Notes: a model not told the origin generated them from the sequence alone. Shown: positions 1 to 9,286, counted from the stretch's first letter. The stretch is 18,272 nt of DNA from Bacteroidota bacterium (GCA_016707685.1 JADJHE010000039.1:1-18272), one strand, 5' to 3'. Translations and numbers: made by a program.

Positions 1-1409
1 CATATTCAAATCCACTGCCTAAATTATCGACTTGAATATAATCCGAAGCAGGATTGGGATAAACAAATAAATCGTAAACAGAATGATCTTCAATATTACA
101 TTCCATATCCCAAGCATTTATTTGCTCTACAGCCCACTCTCGCTGTGATTGAATAAAAGGGTAAATCCCGGGGTAGTTCAAGCGCAGAACATAGCCAGAA
201 TGAGTAATTGATACTTCATCCTGATTGTATTCGGTCAAAGAGTTTTTCAAATGATTCATAGGAATTATAACGATACGGATCTTCTTGGTATGCTTGGTCA
301 ACCAAATTGTGTCGATCTAGAATATATTGACCTAAATGATTCAACGTATACTTACTATTCACCAATTCGCAAACATAATTAAGGTATTCTGTTTTGTATT
401 CAGGTATTTCGAAAATGCGCTTTACTAAAGGACGATCATCAAATTTATTTGTTGGAACCAAATAACCGTCCAATTGAGATGTGCCACTCAATACTTTTAT
501 ATCTTGAAATGTTTCATTCATATCCCAGGGTATCCAACGTATAACACCATCGGGATGCTCGTATAAATAAAAGTTATTACCTCCACCCCAATAACTATCC
601 CAGCTACGAATGCATTTTTCAATGGCCAAAATTTTTAAATACGCATGCACATCAAATTTACTTTCTAACTGCTGCTTAAAATCAGCATCAAAATTATTAT
701 TTATAAAATCAATGAAATTAATTAGTTGAGTCCAATCGTCTGCTATTTCATTCGTATTCAATTTTAAGCCTTGATCTTTATAGCCACTAGAAGAAGAACC
801 CAACCAATTCAAATAAACAGCAGCTCCTCTATCTGTTTTATATAAGTTTCCATCATTTTGAGAGCTACCAAAATGCGATTTTAAAAATGTTTTATCTACA
901 TTTTCAATAATAGCATACAGTCCAATGTATTCTCCATTTACAAATAGTTTAGTAAACGATGTGCGAGATGCAACCAACCCTGCATCAAGAAACAACTTAA
1001 ATGCAATCACATCATGCATCAATGATGGATCATTTGTAAAATTATTCAAATTGATTTTTTTTATTCCATCCAATGTTTGATTGTTATCAAACTCATCGAA
1101 TGCAATTTTAAATGGCTTTTTTTTGCCAAAATTGGTAAGCGTATTAGAAGCGTTCCCTTTTTCTCGAAAGCCACAATTAGGAACAGCTATTCCATCCCAA
1201 GTAACATTACAAGGACGATAAATTTCAGGGTAAACATCAGGATGTTCAAAGTTTTGTTGAAAGTCATTTTCAAGTGTTTCGAACCAATTAGGAAGAGTAG
1301 TTTCAATCACAAGTGAGTGAACAATCGTATCATTAAAAACTAAATCCCCATTTTGAGAATTAGCAAGAAATGAAATAAAAACAAAACAGCCTAAAAACCA
1401 ATTTCTCAT
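1..1409 (-). CDS. Secreted CotH-family kinase-like protein with T9SS sorting tail (frameshifted, 3' end outside window)
   Basis: The first ~19 residues are a signal peptide (MRNWFLGCFVFISFLANSQ). A CotH-type domain follows: FREKGNAS near residue 81, KLFVNGEYIGLYAIIENVDK (154-173), NDGNLYK (185-191), a loop with D271 and NNFYLY (278-283), and WIPWDMNETF (292-301). CotH proteins are atypical kinases; D271 and D296 are the likely catalytic acidic pair, inferred from the family. The frame stops at 216, but from about base 247 to base 1 another frame reads on smoothly (SLTEYNQDE... to VYPNPASDYIQVDN), a T9SS type A sorting domain. One extra base in the T5 run at 243-247 explains this: removing it gives SFENSLTEY across the joint. 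The protein is therefore probably exported through the outer membrane, with its end beyond base 1. The ATG overlaps the upstream gene's stop, so the two are translationally coupled. The substrate is unknown. Confidence 0.85.
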
Positions 1410-2140
1410 TTGCGAGGTAATATATGCTTGCTATTCAGTGTTTGATAATATCTTGTAAAATTGCGTCTCATAAAATGGAAACCAATTGTTGCATTAACAC
1501 CTGTTTGACTATTTTTATTTGCGAGATTAAATTGCAAACCCAATTTAAAATGAACACGAATATGTTCTTGTAACTTACGCTCATAGCCTGTAAACGGTTC
1601 AATTGTAACCTGCGAACTGTTATTGTACTTCGCATTCATTAAATTCAATTCCGTTCCCCAGAAATAAGCATTCTTTTTTAAATAATTAGAGCTTCCAATA
1701 TACCGCTGAAAACCTATTCCTATTTTTGTTACAGCGTATGGTCGAGCAGGAATAGTAGTCAAATTAATATAATACAACTTATCCCCTCTAAGTGCTAATC
1801 CAAGTTTGAATTGCATCCCAAAATTTTCAGCTACCATTTTTTCATTTCTAAATACAGAAAAATAAGGTGCTTTGTAATAACCGGAATTGACTCCCAACCA
1901 AAGCGTTTTCAGTTTTTTTCCTTGAATAGTATCAATATTGGACCAAGGTATAGAAACAATAGACTCATCCATCTTCTTAATTTTTACAATAGCTGTATCA
2001 ACATGAAGAATTGTACCTGTTTGAGAATTGCCATCATTAAAAATAATTTCATCGGTTATAAGTTTACGATTGCTTGTACAGCCAACCCAAACAAATGAAC
2101 AAATGAAGAGATATAAAATAGACTTGGAGTAAGTTTTCAT
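1406..2140 (-). CDS. Hypothetical lipoprotein or outer-membrane protein, coupled to the CotH gene
   Basis: I do not recognise this 244-residue protein. It starts with a short basic and hydrophobic leader ending in a possible lipobox (WVGC, Cys21); Trp at the -3 position is unusual, so lipidation is uncertain. Residues ~30-75 (FNDGNSQTGTIL ... VSIPWSNIDTIQGKK) look like a small beta-rich domain of the kind that follows lipid anchors. The rest alternates short strands with Gly and aromatic residues (FGMQFKLGLALRGDKLYY, KIGIGFQRYIGS, HFKLGLQFNLANK), which suggests a small outer-membrane beta-barrel. Its stop TGA overlaps the CotH ATG as ATGA, so both are read from one message and may work at the same surface site. 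Likely cell-envelope; function unknown. Confidence 0.7.
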   Translation of the reverse strand: MKTYSKSILYLFICSFVWVGCTSNRKLITDEIIFNDGNSQTGTILHVDTAIVKIKKMDESIVSIPWSNIDTIQGKKLKTLWLGVNSGYYKAPYFSVFRNEKMVAENFGMQFKLGLALRGDKLYYINLTTIPARPYAVTKIGIGFQRYIGSSNYLKKNAYFWGTELNLMNAKYNNSSQVTIEPFTGYERKLQEHIRVHFKLGLQFNLANKNSQTGVNATIGFHFMRRNFTRYYQTLNSKHILPRK

Positions 2141-2179
2141 AGCTTGTAAATTCAGAAAATAGTCGATTCTGATTTACCA

Positions 2180-2187
2180 CTAAAATA
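2180..2187 (-). promoter_or_regulatory. Possible -7 element for the lipoprotein-CotH pair
   Basis: On the minus strand this reads TATTTTAG, seven of eight matches to the Bacteroidota -7 consensus TAnnTTTG. It lies about 39 bases upstream of the start codon at 2140. No clear -33 TTTG is seen, so this is a weak call. The 99-base gap at 2141-2239 shows nothing else and no convincing terminator for the proline dehydrogenase gene that precedes it. Confidence 0.3.
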
Positions 2188-2239
2188 GCAAAAAATAGTT
2201 ATTAAATAAATGAAAGAAGGTTATTAAATTCTAAACATA

Positions 2240-3403
2240 TTAGTTGGCTCTACGCTTTTTCTCCTTGATGATTAAGCTAAGCTCTCTACCTGTCTGCCCT
2301 TTTACAGATGTATTTTCTTGAGCTCTGCGAATTAAATAGGGCAAAACTTCACGAACTGGCCCGTAAGGAACATATTTAGCAACATTATAACCTGCATTTG
2401 CTAGATTATAACTAATATGATCACTCATGCCTAGCAATTGCGAAAAATAGATGTTTGAATTATTTAATGAAATGTTTTTATGCTGCATCAACATCGCTAA
2501 ATCCATTGAACTTTTTTCATTATGAGTTCCAGCGCAAAGGGCTATTTTATTGACATTTTCAATACAAAACTGCACTGCTAAATCATAATCTCTATCTGTA
2601 TTCTCTTTAGTATCTTGTATTGGTGATGGATAACCATTTTGTGTTGCACGCTCACGCTCTTTTTCCATATATGCTCCACGAACCAATTTTGCTCCCAAAT
2701 GATAATTACCCTTTTGTGCCATCGCAAACGATTCTTTCAAATATGCTAAACGGTCTTTTCTATACAATTGAAAAGTATTATAAACGATAGGCTTTTCCTG
2801 GTTAAATTTAGCCATCATTTGATTCGCTAAATCATCAATCGCTTGCTGAATCCATGTTTCTTCAGCATCAATAAAAATAGGCATCCCTGCATCGTGAGCA
2901 GTTTTACAAACCGTATTTACACGATTTTGAATACGTTCAAATTCGGCTTGTTCTTCAGTTGTTAAGACTTGTTTCGCTGTTACCTTTTCCAAAATAGCAA
3001 AACGCGCCATCCCTGTTACTTTAAAAACACAAAAAGGAATATTTTTATCATTTTTTGCCTTATGAATAGTTGCAATAGTTTCTTGAGCGCAGGCATCAAA
3101 ATCGTTCTCCGTTTCTTTTCCTTCAACAGAATAATCGAGGATTGTTCCAATATTAAATCGTCCTAACTCCTGAACCGTTTTGCTACATTCTTGAATGTCT
3201 TCACCACCACAAAATTGCTTGAAGATGGTCGCTTTAATAAGCCCTCTTATTGGAAGATGTGTATTAATAGCGAAAGTGGTTAAGGACTTTCCTATATTTA
3301 CGAATGTAGAATTCGAAACCATTTTAAACAACCAGTAAGAGCGGTTTAAATCTTTATTTGTTTTGCCTGAAAAAGCAATTTCTGTATTGTCGAAGGATAA
3401 CAT
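2240..3403 (-). CDS. Proline dehydrogenase (monofunctional, FAD-dependent)
   Basis: This enzyme oxidises L-proline to 1-pyrroline-5-carboxylate with FAD and passes electrons to the respiratory chain, the first step of proline catabolism. The 387-residue protein carries the ProDH barrel signatures: FIDAEETW (177-184), YNTFQLYRKDR (208-218), KLVRGAYMEKERERA (239-253), AGTHNEKS (291-298) and the C-terminal YGPVREVLPYLIRRAQEN (347-364), whose paired arginines bind the substrate carboxylate in the family. There is no pyrroline-5-carboxylate dehydrogenase part, so it is the separate enzyme form rather than bifunctional PutA, and the partner dehydrogenase is not in this window. It is transcribed divergently from aroB, and a perfect -7 box lies 19 bases before the ATG. 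The frame is intact. Confidence 0.95.
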   Translation of the reverse strand: MLSFDNTEIAFSGKTNKDLNRSYWLFKMVSNSTFVNIGKSLTTFAINTHLPIRGLIKATIFKQFCGGEDIQECSKTVQELGRFNIGTILDYSVEGKETENDFDACAQETIATIHKAKNDKNIPFCVFKVTGMARFAILEKVTAKQVLTTEEQAEFERIQNRVNTVCKTAHDAGMPIFIDAEETWIQQAIDDLANQMMAKFNQEKPIVYNTFQLYRKDRLAYLKESFAMAQKGNYHLGAKLVRGAYMEKERERATQNGYPSPIQDTKENTDRDYDLAVQFCIENVNKIALCAGTHNEKSSMDLAMLMQHKNISLNNSNIYFSQLLGMSDHISYNLANAGYNVAKYVPYGPVREVLPYLIRRAQENTSVKGQTGRELSLIIKEKKRRAN

Positions 3404-3422
3404 TTTCTGAATTTTAAGCCCA

Positions 3423-3430
3423 CAAATATA
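3423..3430 (-). promoter_or_regulatory. -7 promoter element of the proline dehydrogenase gene
   Basis: The minus strand reads TATATTTG, a perfect match to the Bacteroidota housekeeping sigma -7 consensus TAnnTTTG. It sits 19 bases upstream of the ATG at 3403, leaving a short leader. The -33 element is not a clear TTTG. Confidence 0.6.
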
Positions 3431-3472
3431 CTAAACGCTTTTTGATTTTATTAAATGAAAACCATTAAATAA

Positions 3473-3500
3473 AACGACTTTTAGGCAAATAATAGTCGTT
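3473..3500. repeat. Inverted repeat between divergent promoters (possible operator)
   Basis: AACGACT (3473-3479) and AGTCGTT (3494-3500) form a perfect 7-base inverted repeat separated by 14 bases. The arm centres lie 21 bases apart, two helical turns, which would suit a dimeric regulator. The repeat lies between the two outward-facing -7 boxes and just upstream of where the aroB -33 element would be. There is no T-run, so it is not a terminator. Function is inferred only from position. Confidence 0.35.
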
Positions 3501-3518
3501 AAATTACTTATACTTAAT

Positions 3519-3526
3519 TATATTTG
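3519..3526 (+). promoter_or_regulatory. -7 promoter element of the aroB-aroA-rnhB operon
   Basis: TATATTTG matches TAnnTTTG perfectly and ends 17 bases before the aroB ATG. This spacing is close to that of the other -7 boxes in the window (16 bases for lgt, 19 for proline dehydrogenase). No good TTTG is seen at the -33 position. Confidence 0.6.
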
Positions 3527-3543
3527 CTTTAAGCTAAAACGTT

Positions 3544-4620
3544 ATGGCAGAAATCAAGTCCAAGAATTATTCAATCTTTATTTCTAATGATATTACAAAA
3601 GAAATAAATCGTTTTTTTAAACTATCAAAAACTAAATATTCAAAACTATTTATTTTAGTTGATGAAAACTCATTAAAACATTGCTATCCTCAACTTGTAG
3701 AAAAGATTGAACCTTTTGAAAGTGCTGAAATCATAGAAATTGACAGTGGTGAAGAAAGTAAAACAATTGAAGTTTGCACTCAAATTTGGACAGCTTTAAG
3801 TGAATACGGTGCCGACCGAAAATCGCTGTTCGTAAATATTGGCGGTGGTGTGATTGGTGATATGGGAGGATTTATTGCATCAACCTTTAAACGAGGAATT
3901 GATTTTATAAATATTCCTACCACCCTGCTCTCTCAAGTAGACGCATCTGTAGGAGGCAAAGTAGGTATTGATTTGAATCATCTAAAAAATGAGATTGGTG
4001 TTTTTAATAATCCCAAAGCAGTTTTTATCAATAGTCAATTTTTAAATACATTGGATAAAAGACAACTTTTATCTGGATTTGCAGAAATTATCAAGCATGG
4101 ATTAATTGCCGAAAAAAGCTACTGGAACACTATAAAAAATGCTGACTTCTCCAATCTGAACACATTTGATAATTTAATAGAAACCTCTGTTCAAATTAAA
4201 AACAATATTGTTTCTATTGACCCTACAGAGCAAGGTATGCGTAAAACACTCAACTTTGGCCATACAATTGGACATGCTTTAGAAACATTTTCTCTGGAAC
4301 ATAGCAACAAAAAGCATTTATTGCATGGCGAAGCAATAGCTATTGGAATGATTTGCGAAGCATACTTGTCTCATAAAATTTGTAAGCTTAAAAAAAATGA
4401 ATTAGAAGAGATTACCTCTTTTATCATTGCCAACTATAAAACAGTTAAAATTGAGGAAATGGATAAGCATCGATTAATTGAGTTGATGAAACATGATAAA
4501 AAAAATGACAAGGGCGATATCAACTTTTCATTACTTAGCGAAATTGGAAAATGTGAAATCAATAAAACAGCAACAGCAGACATGATTATCGATTCATTAA
4601 AATATTATTCAGAACAGTAA
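3544..4620 (+). CDS. aroB: 3-dehydroquinate synthase
   Basis: AroB converts DAHP to 3-dehydroquinate, the second step of the shikimate pathway to aromatic amino acids, using NAD+ and a divalent metal in the cytoplasm. The 358-residue length is normal for the family. Visible motifs are the nucleotide-binding GGGVIGDMGGF (100-110), IPTTLLSQVDASVGGKVG (124-141), SGFAEIIKHG (177-186, metal ligand Glu181), LNFGHTIGHALE (236-247, metal-ligand His region) and LLHGEAIAIGM (259-269, His261). It is the first gene of the operon, with aroA 14 bases downstream. Its likely promoter is at 3519-3526. The frame is intact. Confidence 0.97.
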   Translation: MAEIKSKNYSIFISNDITKEINRFFKLSKTKYSKLFILVDENSLKHCYPQLVEKIEPFESAEIIEIDSGEESKTIEVCTQIWTALSEYGADRKSLFVNIGGGVIGDMGGFIASTFKRGIDFINIPTTLLSQVDASVGGKVGIDLNHLKNEIGVFNNPKAVFINSQFLNTLDKRQLLSGFAEIIKHGLIAEKSYWNTIKNADFSNLNTFDNLIETSVQIKNNIVSIDPTEQGMRKTLNFGHTIGHALETFSLEHSNKKHLLHGEAIAIGMICEAYLSHKICKLKKNELEEITSFIIANYKTVKIEEMDKHRLIELMKHDKKNDKGDINFSLLSEIGKCEINKTATADMIIDSLKYYSEQ

Positions 4621-4634
4621 AAGCTTCATAAATA

Positions 4635-5894
4635 ATGGCATTCAAACTATCTCATCCTACAAAAAAAATACAAGGAGCTATTCATTTAACAGCATCTAAA
4701 AGTGAAAGTAACAGAGCACTCATAATACAATCACTCTGCAAAGAACAATTTGAAATACAAAACATAGCTATTGCACAAGATACTGTTAGCTTAGTTGACA
4801 TACTTAAAAATGCTACTAACACAAACGGAATTGACACCTATGATGTTGGGCCAGCAGGCACAAGCATGCGTTTCCTAACAGCCTATTTTTCAACTTTATC
4901 TGGAACAAGAATACTAACGGGTAGTGAACGAATGAAACAACGTCCAATCGGACTTTTAGTGGATGCACTAAAATCATTAGGCGCAACGATTGAGTTCACT
5001 GAAAAAGAAGGCTTTCCTCCTTTAAAAATAAAAGGAACTATTTTAAAAGGTGGTGAGATTGAAATTGATGGTAACGTAAGCAGCCAGTACATTTCTGCTT
5101 TACTATTGATTTCTCCAATGCTACAGAATGGTTTAGTATTAAAGTTTAAGGGAGAAATTACATCACGTCCCTATATAAACATGACCTTGAAAATGATGGA
5201 GGAATTTCGTGTATATGGACAATGGCAAGGGAATTCGATTTCTGTAAGTCCACAAACCTATCACAAAAAAAGTGAATCCGACTATTCATACAAAGTAGAT
5301 GGCGATTGGAGTGCTGCATCCTATTGGTATTCAATAGCTGCATTATCCGAAGAGGCTGATTTTACAATTCACGGATTAAAACATCCAAGCCTACAAGGAG
5401 ATGCAATTGTGAGTGAAATTTATTCGTTTTTTGGAGTAAAAACTGAATTTATTGAAAATGGAATAAGACTTACCAAAACAAAAGTGAAGGACGAGCATTT
5501 TGGATATAATTTTTCTGATTGTCCAGACATTGCACAAACAGTTGCTATTACTGCTGCAGGATTAGGTACTCCTTTTTATTTTAATGGCCTTCATACCTTA
5601 AAAATAAAAGAAACAGATCGATTAGAAGCACTAAAAAGTGAATTGGCAAAATTTAAAATAAATGTAAATATCCCCGACAATAGTAGCATTGAAGTAAAAG
5701 ACAACACTATTGAACCTCCTACTGCAACCATAGCAACCTTTGATGACCATAGAATGGCAATGGCATTTGCTCCATTAGCTTTAAAATTTGAGAATATCGT
5801 TATTGAACATCCTGAAGTCGTAAAAAAATCTTATCCTAATTTTTGGAACGATTTAAAATCGGCAGGTTTTATAATTGAAGAGATAAATGCTTAA
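4635..5894 (+). CDS. aroA: 3-phosphoshikimate 1-carboxyvinyltransferase (EPSP synthase)
   Basis: AroA transfers the enolpyruvyl group of PEP to shikimate-3-phosphate, the sixth shikimate-pathway step, in the cytoplasm. The 419-residue protein shows the substrate motif SKSESNR (21-27: Lys22, Ser23, Arg27), VGPAGTSMRF (71-80), ERMKQRPIG (98-106), NVSSQY (147-152), a catalytic Asp in CPDIAQT (296-302), KETDRLEALK (325-334) and FDDHRMAMA (369-377). In the PEP-site loop the glycine is kept (Gly75), but the residue after the arginine is Phe80, where the Escherichia coli enzyme has Pro101. It follows aroB by 14 bases, and its last 8 bases overlap the rnhB start, so all three genes are very likely co-transcribed. 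Confidence 0.97.
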   Translation: MAFKLSHPTKKIQGAIHLTASKSESNRALIIQSLCKEQFEIQNIAIAQDTVSLVDILKNATNTNGIDTYDVGPAGTSMRFLTAYFSTLSGTRILTGSERMKQRPIGLLVDALKSLGATIEFTEKEGFPPLKIKGTILKGGEIEIDGNVSSQYISALLLISPMLQNGLVLKFKGEITSRPYINMTLKMMEEFRVYGQWQGNSISVSPQTYHKKSESDYSYKVDGDWSAASYWYSIAALSEEADFTIHGLKHPSLQGDAIVSEIYSFFGVKTEFIENGIRLTKTKVKDEHFGYNFSDCPDIAQTVAITAAGLGTPFYFNGLHTLKIKETDRLEALKSELAKFKINVNIPDNSSIEVKDNTIEPPTATIATFDDHRMAMAFAPLALKFENIVIEHPEVVKKSYPNFWNDLKSAGFIIEEINA

Positions 5895-6486
5895 AAAATA
5901 TTTAGATAAAAAGCTAATTGAAGCAGGCTGTGATGAAGCAGGAAGAGGCTGTTTGGCTGGCTCTGTGTTTGCGGCAGCAGTTATTTTACATAAAAACTTC
6001 AAAAATAAACTATTGGATGATTCAAAAAAACTAACCGACAAACAACGCAAAGAATTAAGACCAATCATTGAGTCGGAGGCAATTGCCTTTGCTGTTGCTC
6101 AAGTAAGTGCTGAAGAAATAGATAAAATCAATATCTTGAACGCCTCATTCCTTGCAATGCATAGAGCCATCGATCAACTAAAAACAGTTCCAGAAAGTTT
6201 ATTAATTGATGGAAACAGGTTCAAAAAACACAAAAACATACCTCATCAATGTATTGTTAAAGGAGATGGGAAATACATGAGCATAGCTGCAGCTTCTATT
6301 TTGGCTAAAACATATAGAGATGATTATGTTGATGAACTCCATGAATTATTTCCAGAATACGATTGGATTCATAACAAAACGTACGGAACACTCAAACACC
6401 GAGAAGCAATTAGAAACCATGGAATAACCATCCATCACCGTAAAAGCTTTACCCTTTTACCGAAGCAAACCGAACTCGATTTTTAA
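5887..6486 (+). CDS. rnhB: Ribonuclease HII
   Basis: RNase HII nicks DNA at embedded ribonucleotides and removes RNA from RNA:DNA hybrids. The 199-residue protein has the full active site: GCDEAGRGCLAG (14-25, Asp16 and Glu17), LLIDGN (105-110, Asp108), and VKGDGKYMSIAAASILAK (124-141, Asp127). The conserved TYGTLKH (165-171) follows. The ATG lies inside the end of aroA (ATGCTTAA), an 8-base overlap that implies translational coupling with aroA. No strong terminator follows; a 5-base stem (AGTGT/ACACT, 6497-6515) before a T-rich stretch is the best, and weak, candidate. Confidence 0.96.
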   Translation: MLKKYLDKKLIEAGCDEAGRGCLAGSVFAAAVILHKNFKNKLLDDSKKLTDKQRKELRPIIESEAIAFAVAQVSAEEIDKINILNASFLAMHRAIDQLKTVPESLLIDGNRFKKHKNIPHQCIVKGDGKYMSIAAASILAKTYRDDYVDELHELFPEYDWIHNKTYGTLKHREAIRNHGITIHHRKSFTLLPKQTELDF

Positions 6487-6517
6487 TACACGATGCAGTG
6501 TTAGTAATTTACACTCA

Positions 6518-6553
6518 TTTGTTGTTTTACCATCTTGGCATTTTGTAATTTAG
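6518..6553 (+). promoter_or_regulatory. Possible promoter of the anchored propeller gene
   Basis: TTTG at 6518-6521 and TAATTTAG at 6546-6553 (seven of eight matches to TAnnTTTG) are separated by 24 bases; a TTG at 6522-6524 would shorten the spacing to 21. The box ends only four bases before the ATG at 6558, so a transcript starting here would be nearly leaderless. It may be a chance match. Confidence 0.25.
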
Positions 6554-6557
6554 GTGC

Positions 6558-9286
6558 ATGTGGAAAAGAATTATATTCATAGTAGTTATTGTATCAGCTT
6601 TAATTGCTGGCGTTTTCTGGTATAATTATACCAAAAACATTAATACTACAGTAATGCACTAACCGCTATCCCAACAACAGCATCTGTTATAATAGAGAGC
6701 AAGCAAATAGCAAAAAGTTGGAAAAAAATATCTCAAACCAATATCATGTGGGAGGAATTGTTGGGAACAAATGCAATTAGCTCATTAAACAACGAACTAA
6801 AAAGTATTGATTCCGTTTTGCTCCTTAATCAAGAAGTATATGATTTAGTTGAAAACAATTCTGTCTATATTTCAATTCATACAAATACCAACAATACCTT
6901 CTCTACACTTATTTCATTTAGTTTACCTAATCTAACAAACCAAACAATTGTTGAAGATTTTTTATTGGAATTAAACAAGGGTAAAAAAATTGTTACGCAT
7001 GAATTTGAGAGCACTAACTACATGGAATTAAACTTGGGCTTTTTTGCCACAATCAAGGAAGGAATATGCATTATCAGCAAAGACAAAACACTCATCGAAA
7101 AATCAATTCAACAATTAAATGATAAAACATCCTTTTTAACGGATATTCATTTTAAAAAAATAATCACTACAGCAGGAAAAAAAGTGGATATGAATGTATA
7201 TGTCAATTATAAAAACATTGCGTCCATATTTACAAACACAATATCTCAACAAGCTCAATCAACAATGCTTGCGCTGAATCAATTTGCATACTGCTCAGCT
7301 TGGGATATTGATATTAAACCGAATGCACTTTCACTAAGTGGCTTTACGCAAACCAACGATTCCATTCCAAACTACTTGAACGTTTTCAAAAATCAAAAAG
7401 CACAAAAAAATGAAGCCGCAAGCTATATTCCTTCAAAATCAAGTTTATTTATTATTCAAGGAATAAGCGATTTCAATAGCTATAAAAAAGATTTTAAAAA
7501 CTATTTAAAAGAAACAAACCAATTAAATGCCAATAATAAACTTATTGAAAAAGTAAACACAACTTATAACATCGATATCGAAAATTATTTTTCGGAATGG
7601 GTTGGAAATGAAATAAGTCTTGTTATTACAAATATCGAATCAGAAGATCGACTTTATAACAATTCTTTTGCACTTATTAAATCATCGAACATCGAAAAAA
7701 CAACCTACCAACTTGATGAATTATGCGATTCTATTAACCAAAAAGACAACTTAAAAACGGATACCCTTTCTTTTCGAAATCACACAATACACCCCTTAAG
7801 ACTCAATAACATTATACCTGCGTTGTTTGGATGGCAGTTTAATTCTATTGCCCATAGCAATTATACAACCATTGGCGATTATGTAGTCTTTGCAAATTCG
7901 AGCGAAGCTCTAATCAATTACATTAATGAAATAGAAAACAACAAAACACTATCAAACGATAAAAATTACACTGCATTTTCTGAAAATCTATCCGAAGAAT
8001 CCAACCTGTATTTTTATTCATCAATTGCAGGTTCTAGTGATTTACTAAAACTATTTTCAAGCAACAGTTTTTCAGAAGCATTAGACGAGCACAATCCATT
8101 GATTAAAAAATTTGAAGCTACAGGAATTCAATTCAGCAACAATAACAACAACTCCTACTACAGTAATATTTATGTAAAATACAACCCAGAATACAAAAAA
8201 GAAACAGGGACCTTGTGGGAAGCGAAGCTTGATACAACCTTATCATCAAAGCCTTATTTGGTAATCAATCACAATACTAAAGCAAAAGAAATTTTTGTTC
8301 AAGACGATGGCTATAAAATTTATTTAATTAGTAATACAGGAAAGATTCTTTGGACCAAACAATTATCTGAAAAAATAATGAGCGATGTAACACAAATTGA
8401 TTGTTATAAAAATGATAAACTACAGATTATTTTCAATACACGGTCGGCAATACACTTATATGATAGAAACGGAAATGAAATAAAAGGTTTTCCTATAAAA
8501 TTAAAATCCCCAGCAACAAACGCTATTTCAATTGTGGATTATGAACGAAACGAAGATTATCGATTATTCATTGCTACTGAAAACAAACGAATAGTTTGCT
8601 ACAAAGCCAATGGTGAACAAGTAACTGCGTTTAAATTCGACAAAACTGAAAATCAGGTTTTTGTCCCAATTCAATACTTTAATACACCGGGTAAAGACCA
8701 TGTATGTGCAATTGATAATAAAGGCAAAATTTATGTTTTAAACCGGCATGGGGAATCGCGTGTAAAAATAAAAGAACAATTGCCACAAGGAATTCGTAAT
8801 TTCTATATTGAAATTGGTAAAGACTATTCAAAATCCTATATCGTTGCTGCGGATACGCTTGGTGCAATTTCCAAGATAAGCTTAACAGGTAAAAAAGAAA
8901 ACTGCACACTACAGGAATTTGAAACATCACCCTATTTTGACTATCGCGATATTACGAATGATAAAATAAAGGAGTATATTCTATTGACGCGAAACACATT
9001 AAAGGTCTTCAATCAAGACAAATCGTTACTTTTTCAGTATGAATTCAAAAATAAAATTTCACAAGCTCCTCAGTATTTCACGTTTCCTGATGGAACCTGC
9101 AGAATAGGTGTTTCCTCACCCGAGTCAAATGAACTCTTCTTATTTGAATCCAATGGAACGCTTCTAGAAGGCTTTCCAATAAGCGGCCATACCTTGTTTA
9201 GCATTGGCGACTTGAACAATGAAAGCATCTATAATTTAATCACTGGAGGCGACAATAACAGCATCTATGTTTATCAATTACAGTAA
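6558..9286 (+). CDS. Membrane-anchored protein: DUF3352-like half plus PQQ/WD-like beta-propeller (one frameshift)
   Basis: Function not established. The start at 6558 gives MWKRI followed by a hydrophobic anchor (IIFIVVIVSALIAGVFW) and then stops at 6660. One base later the other frame continues NALTAIPTTASVII... to 9284, so one A is missing near 6653. With it restored the protein is 909 residues, with no other interruption. Residues ~64-540 resemble the DUF3352 type of surface-exposed repeat protein (ISIHTNTNNTFST; GFFATIKEGICIISKDKTLIEKS). From ~550 on there are propeller-like strands (GTLWEAKLD, IYLISNTGKILWTKQL, IHLYDRNGNEIKGFPIKL, IYVLNRHGESRVKI, LFLFESNGTLLEGFPI). Such a protein probably sits in the periplasm, held by an N-terminal inner-membrane helix, as a binding or assembly factor. 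It lies 71 bases after rnhB. A start at 6746, as the frame alone suggests, would lose the anchor. Confidence 0.75.

Noticed and set aside
1077..1316. Open frames of 60-107 residues opposite or inside other genes (for example 1077-1316, 1811-2098, 2969-3166, 4883-5092, 8679-8930, 11222-11524, 12622-12942)
   Set aside because: All lie within well-supported genes, show no family motifs and arise from AT-rich coding sequence read in the wrong frame.
6497..6515. Hairpin AGTGT...ACACT after rnhB as a terminator
   Set aside because: A 5-bp stem with a 9-base loop and an interrupted T-rich tail is too weak to call.
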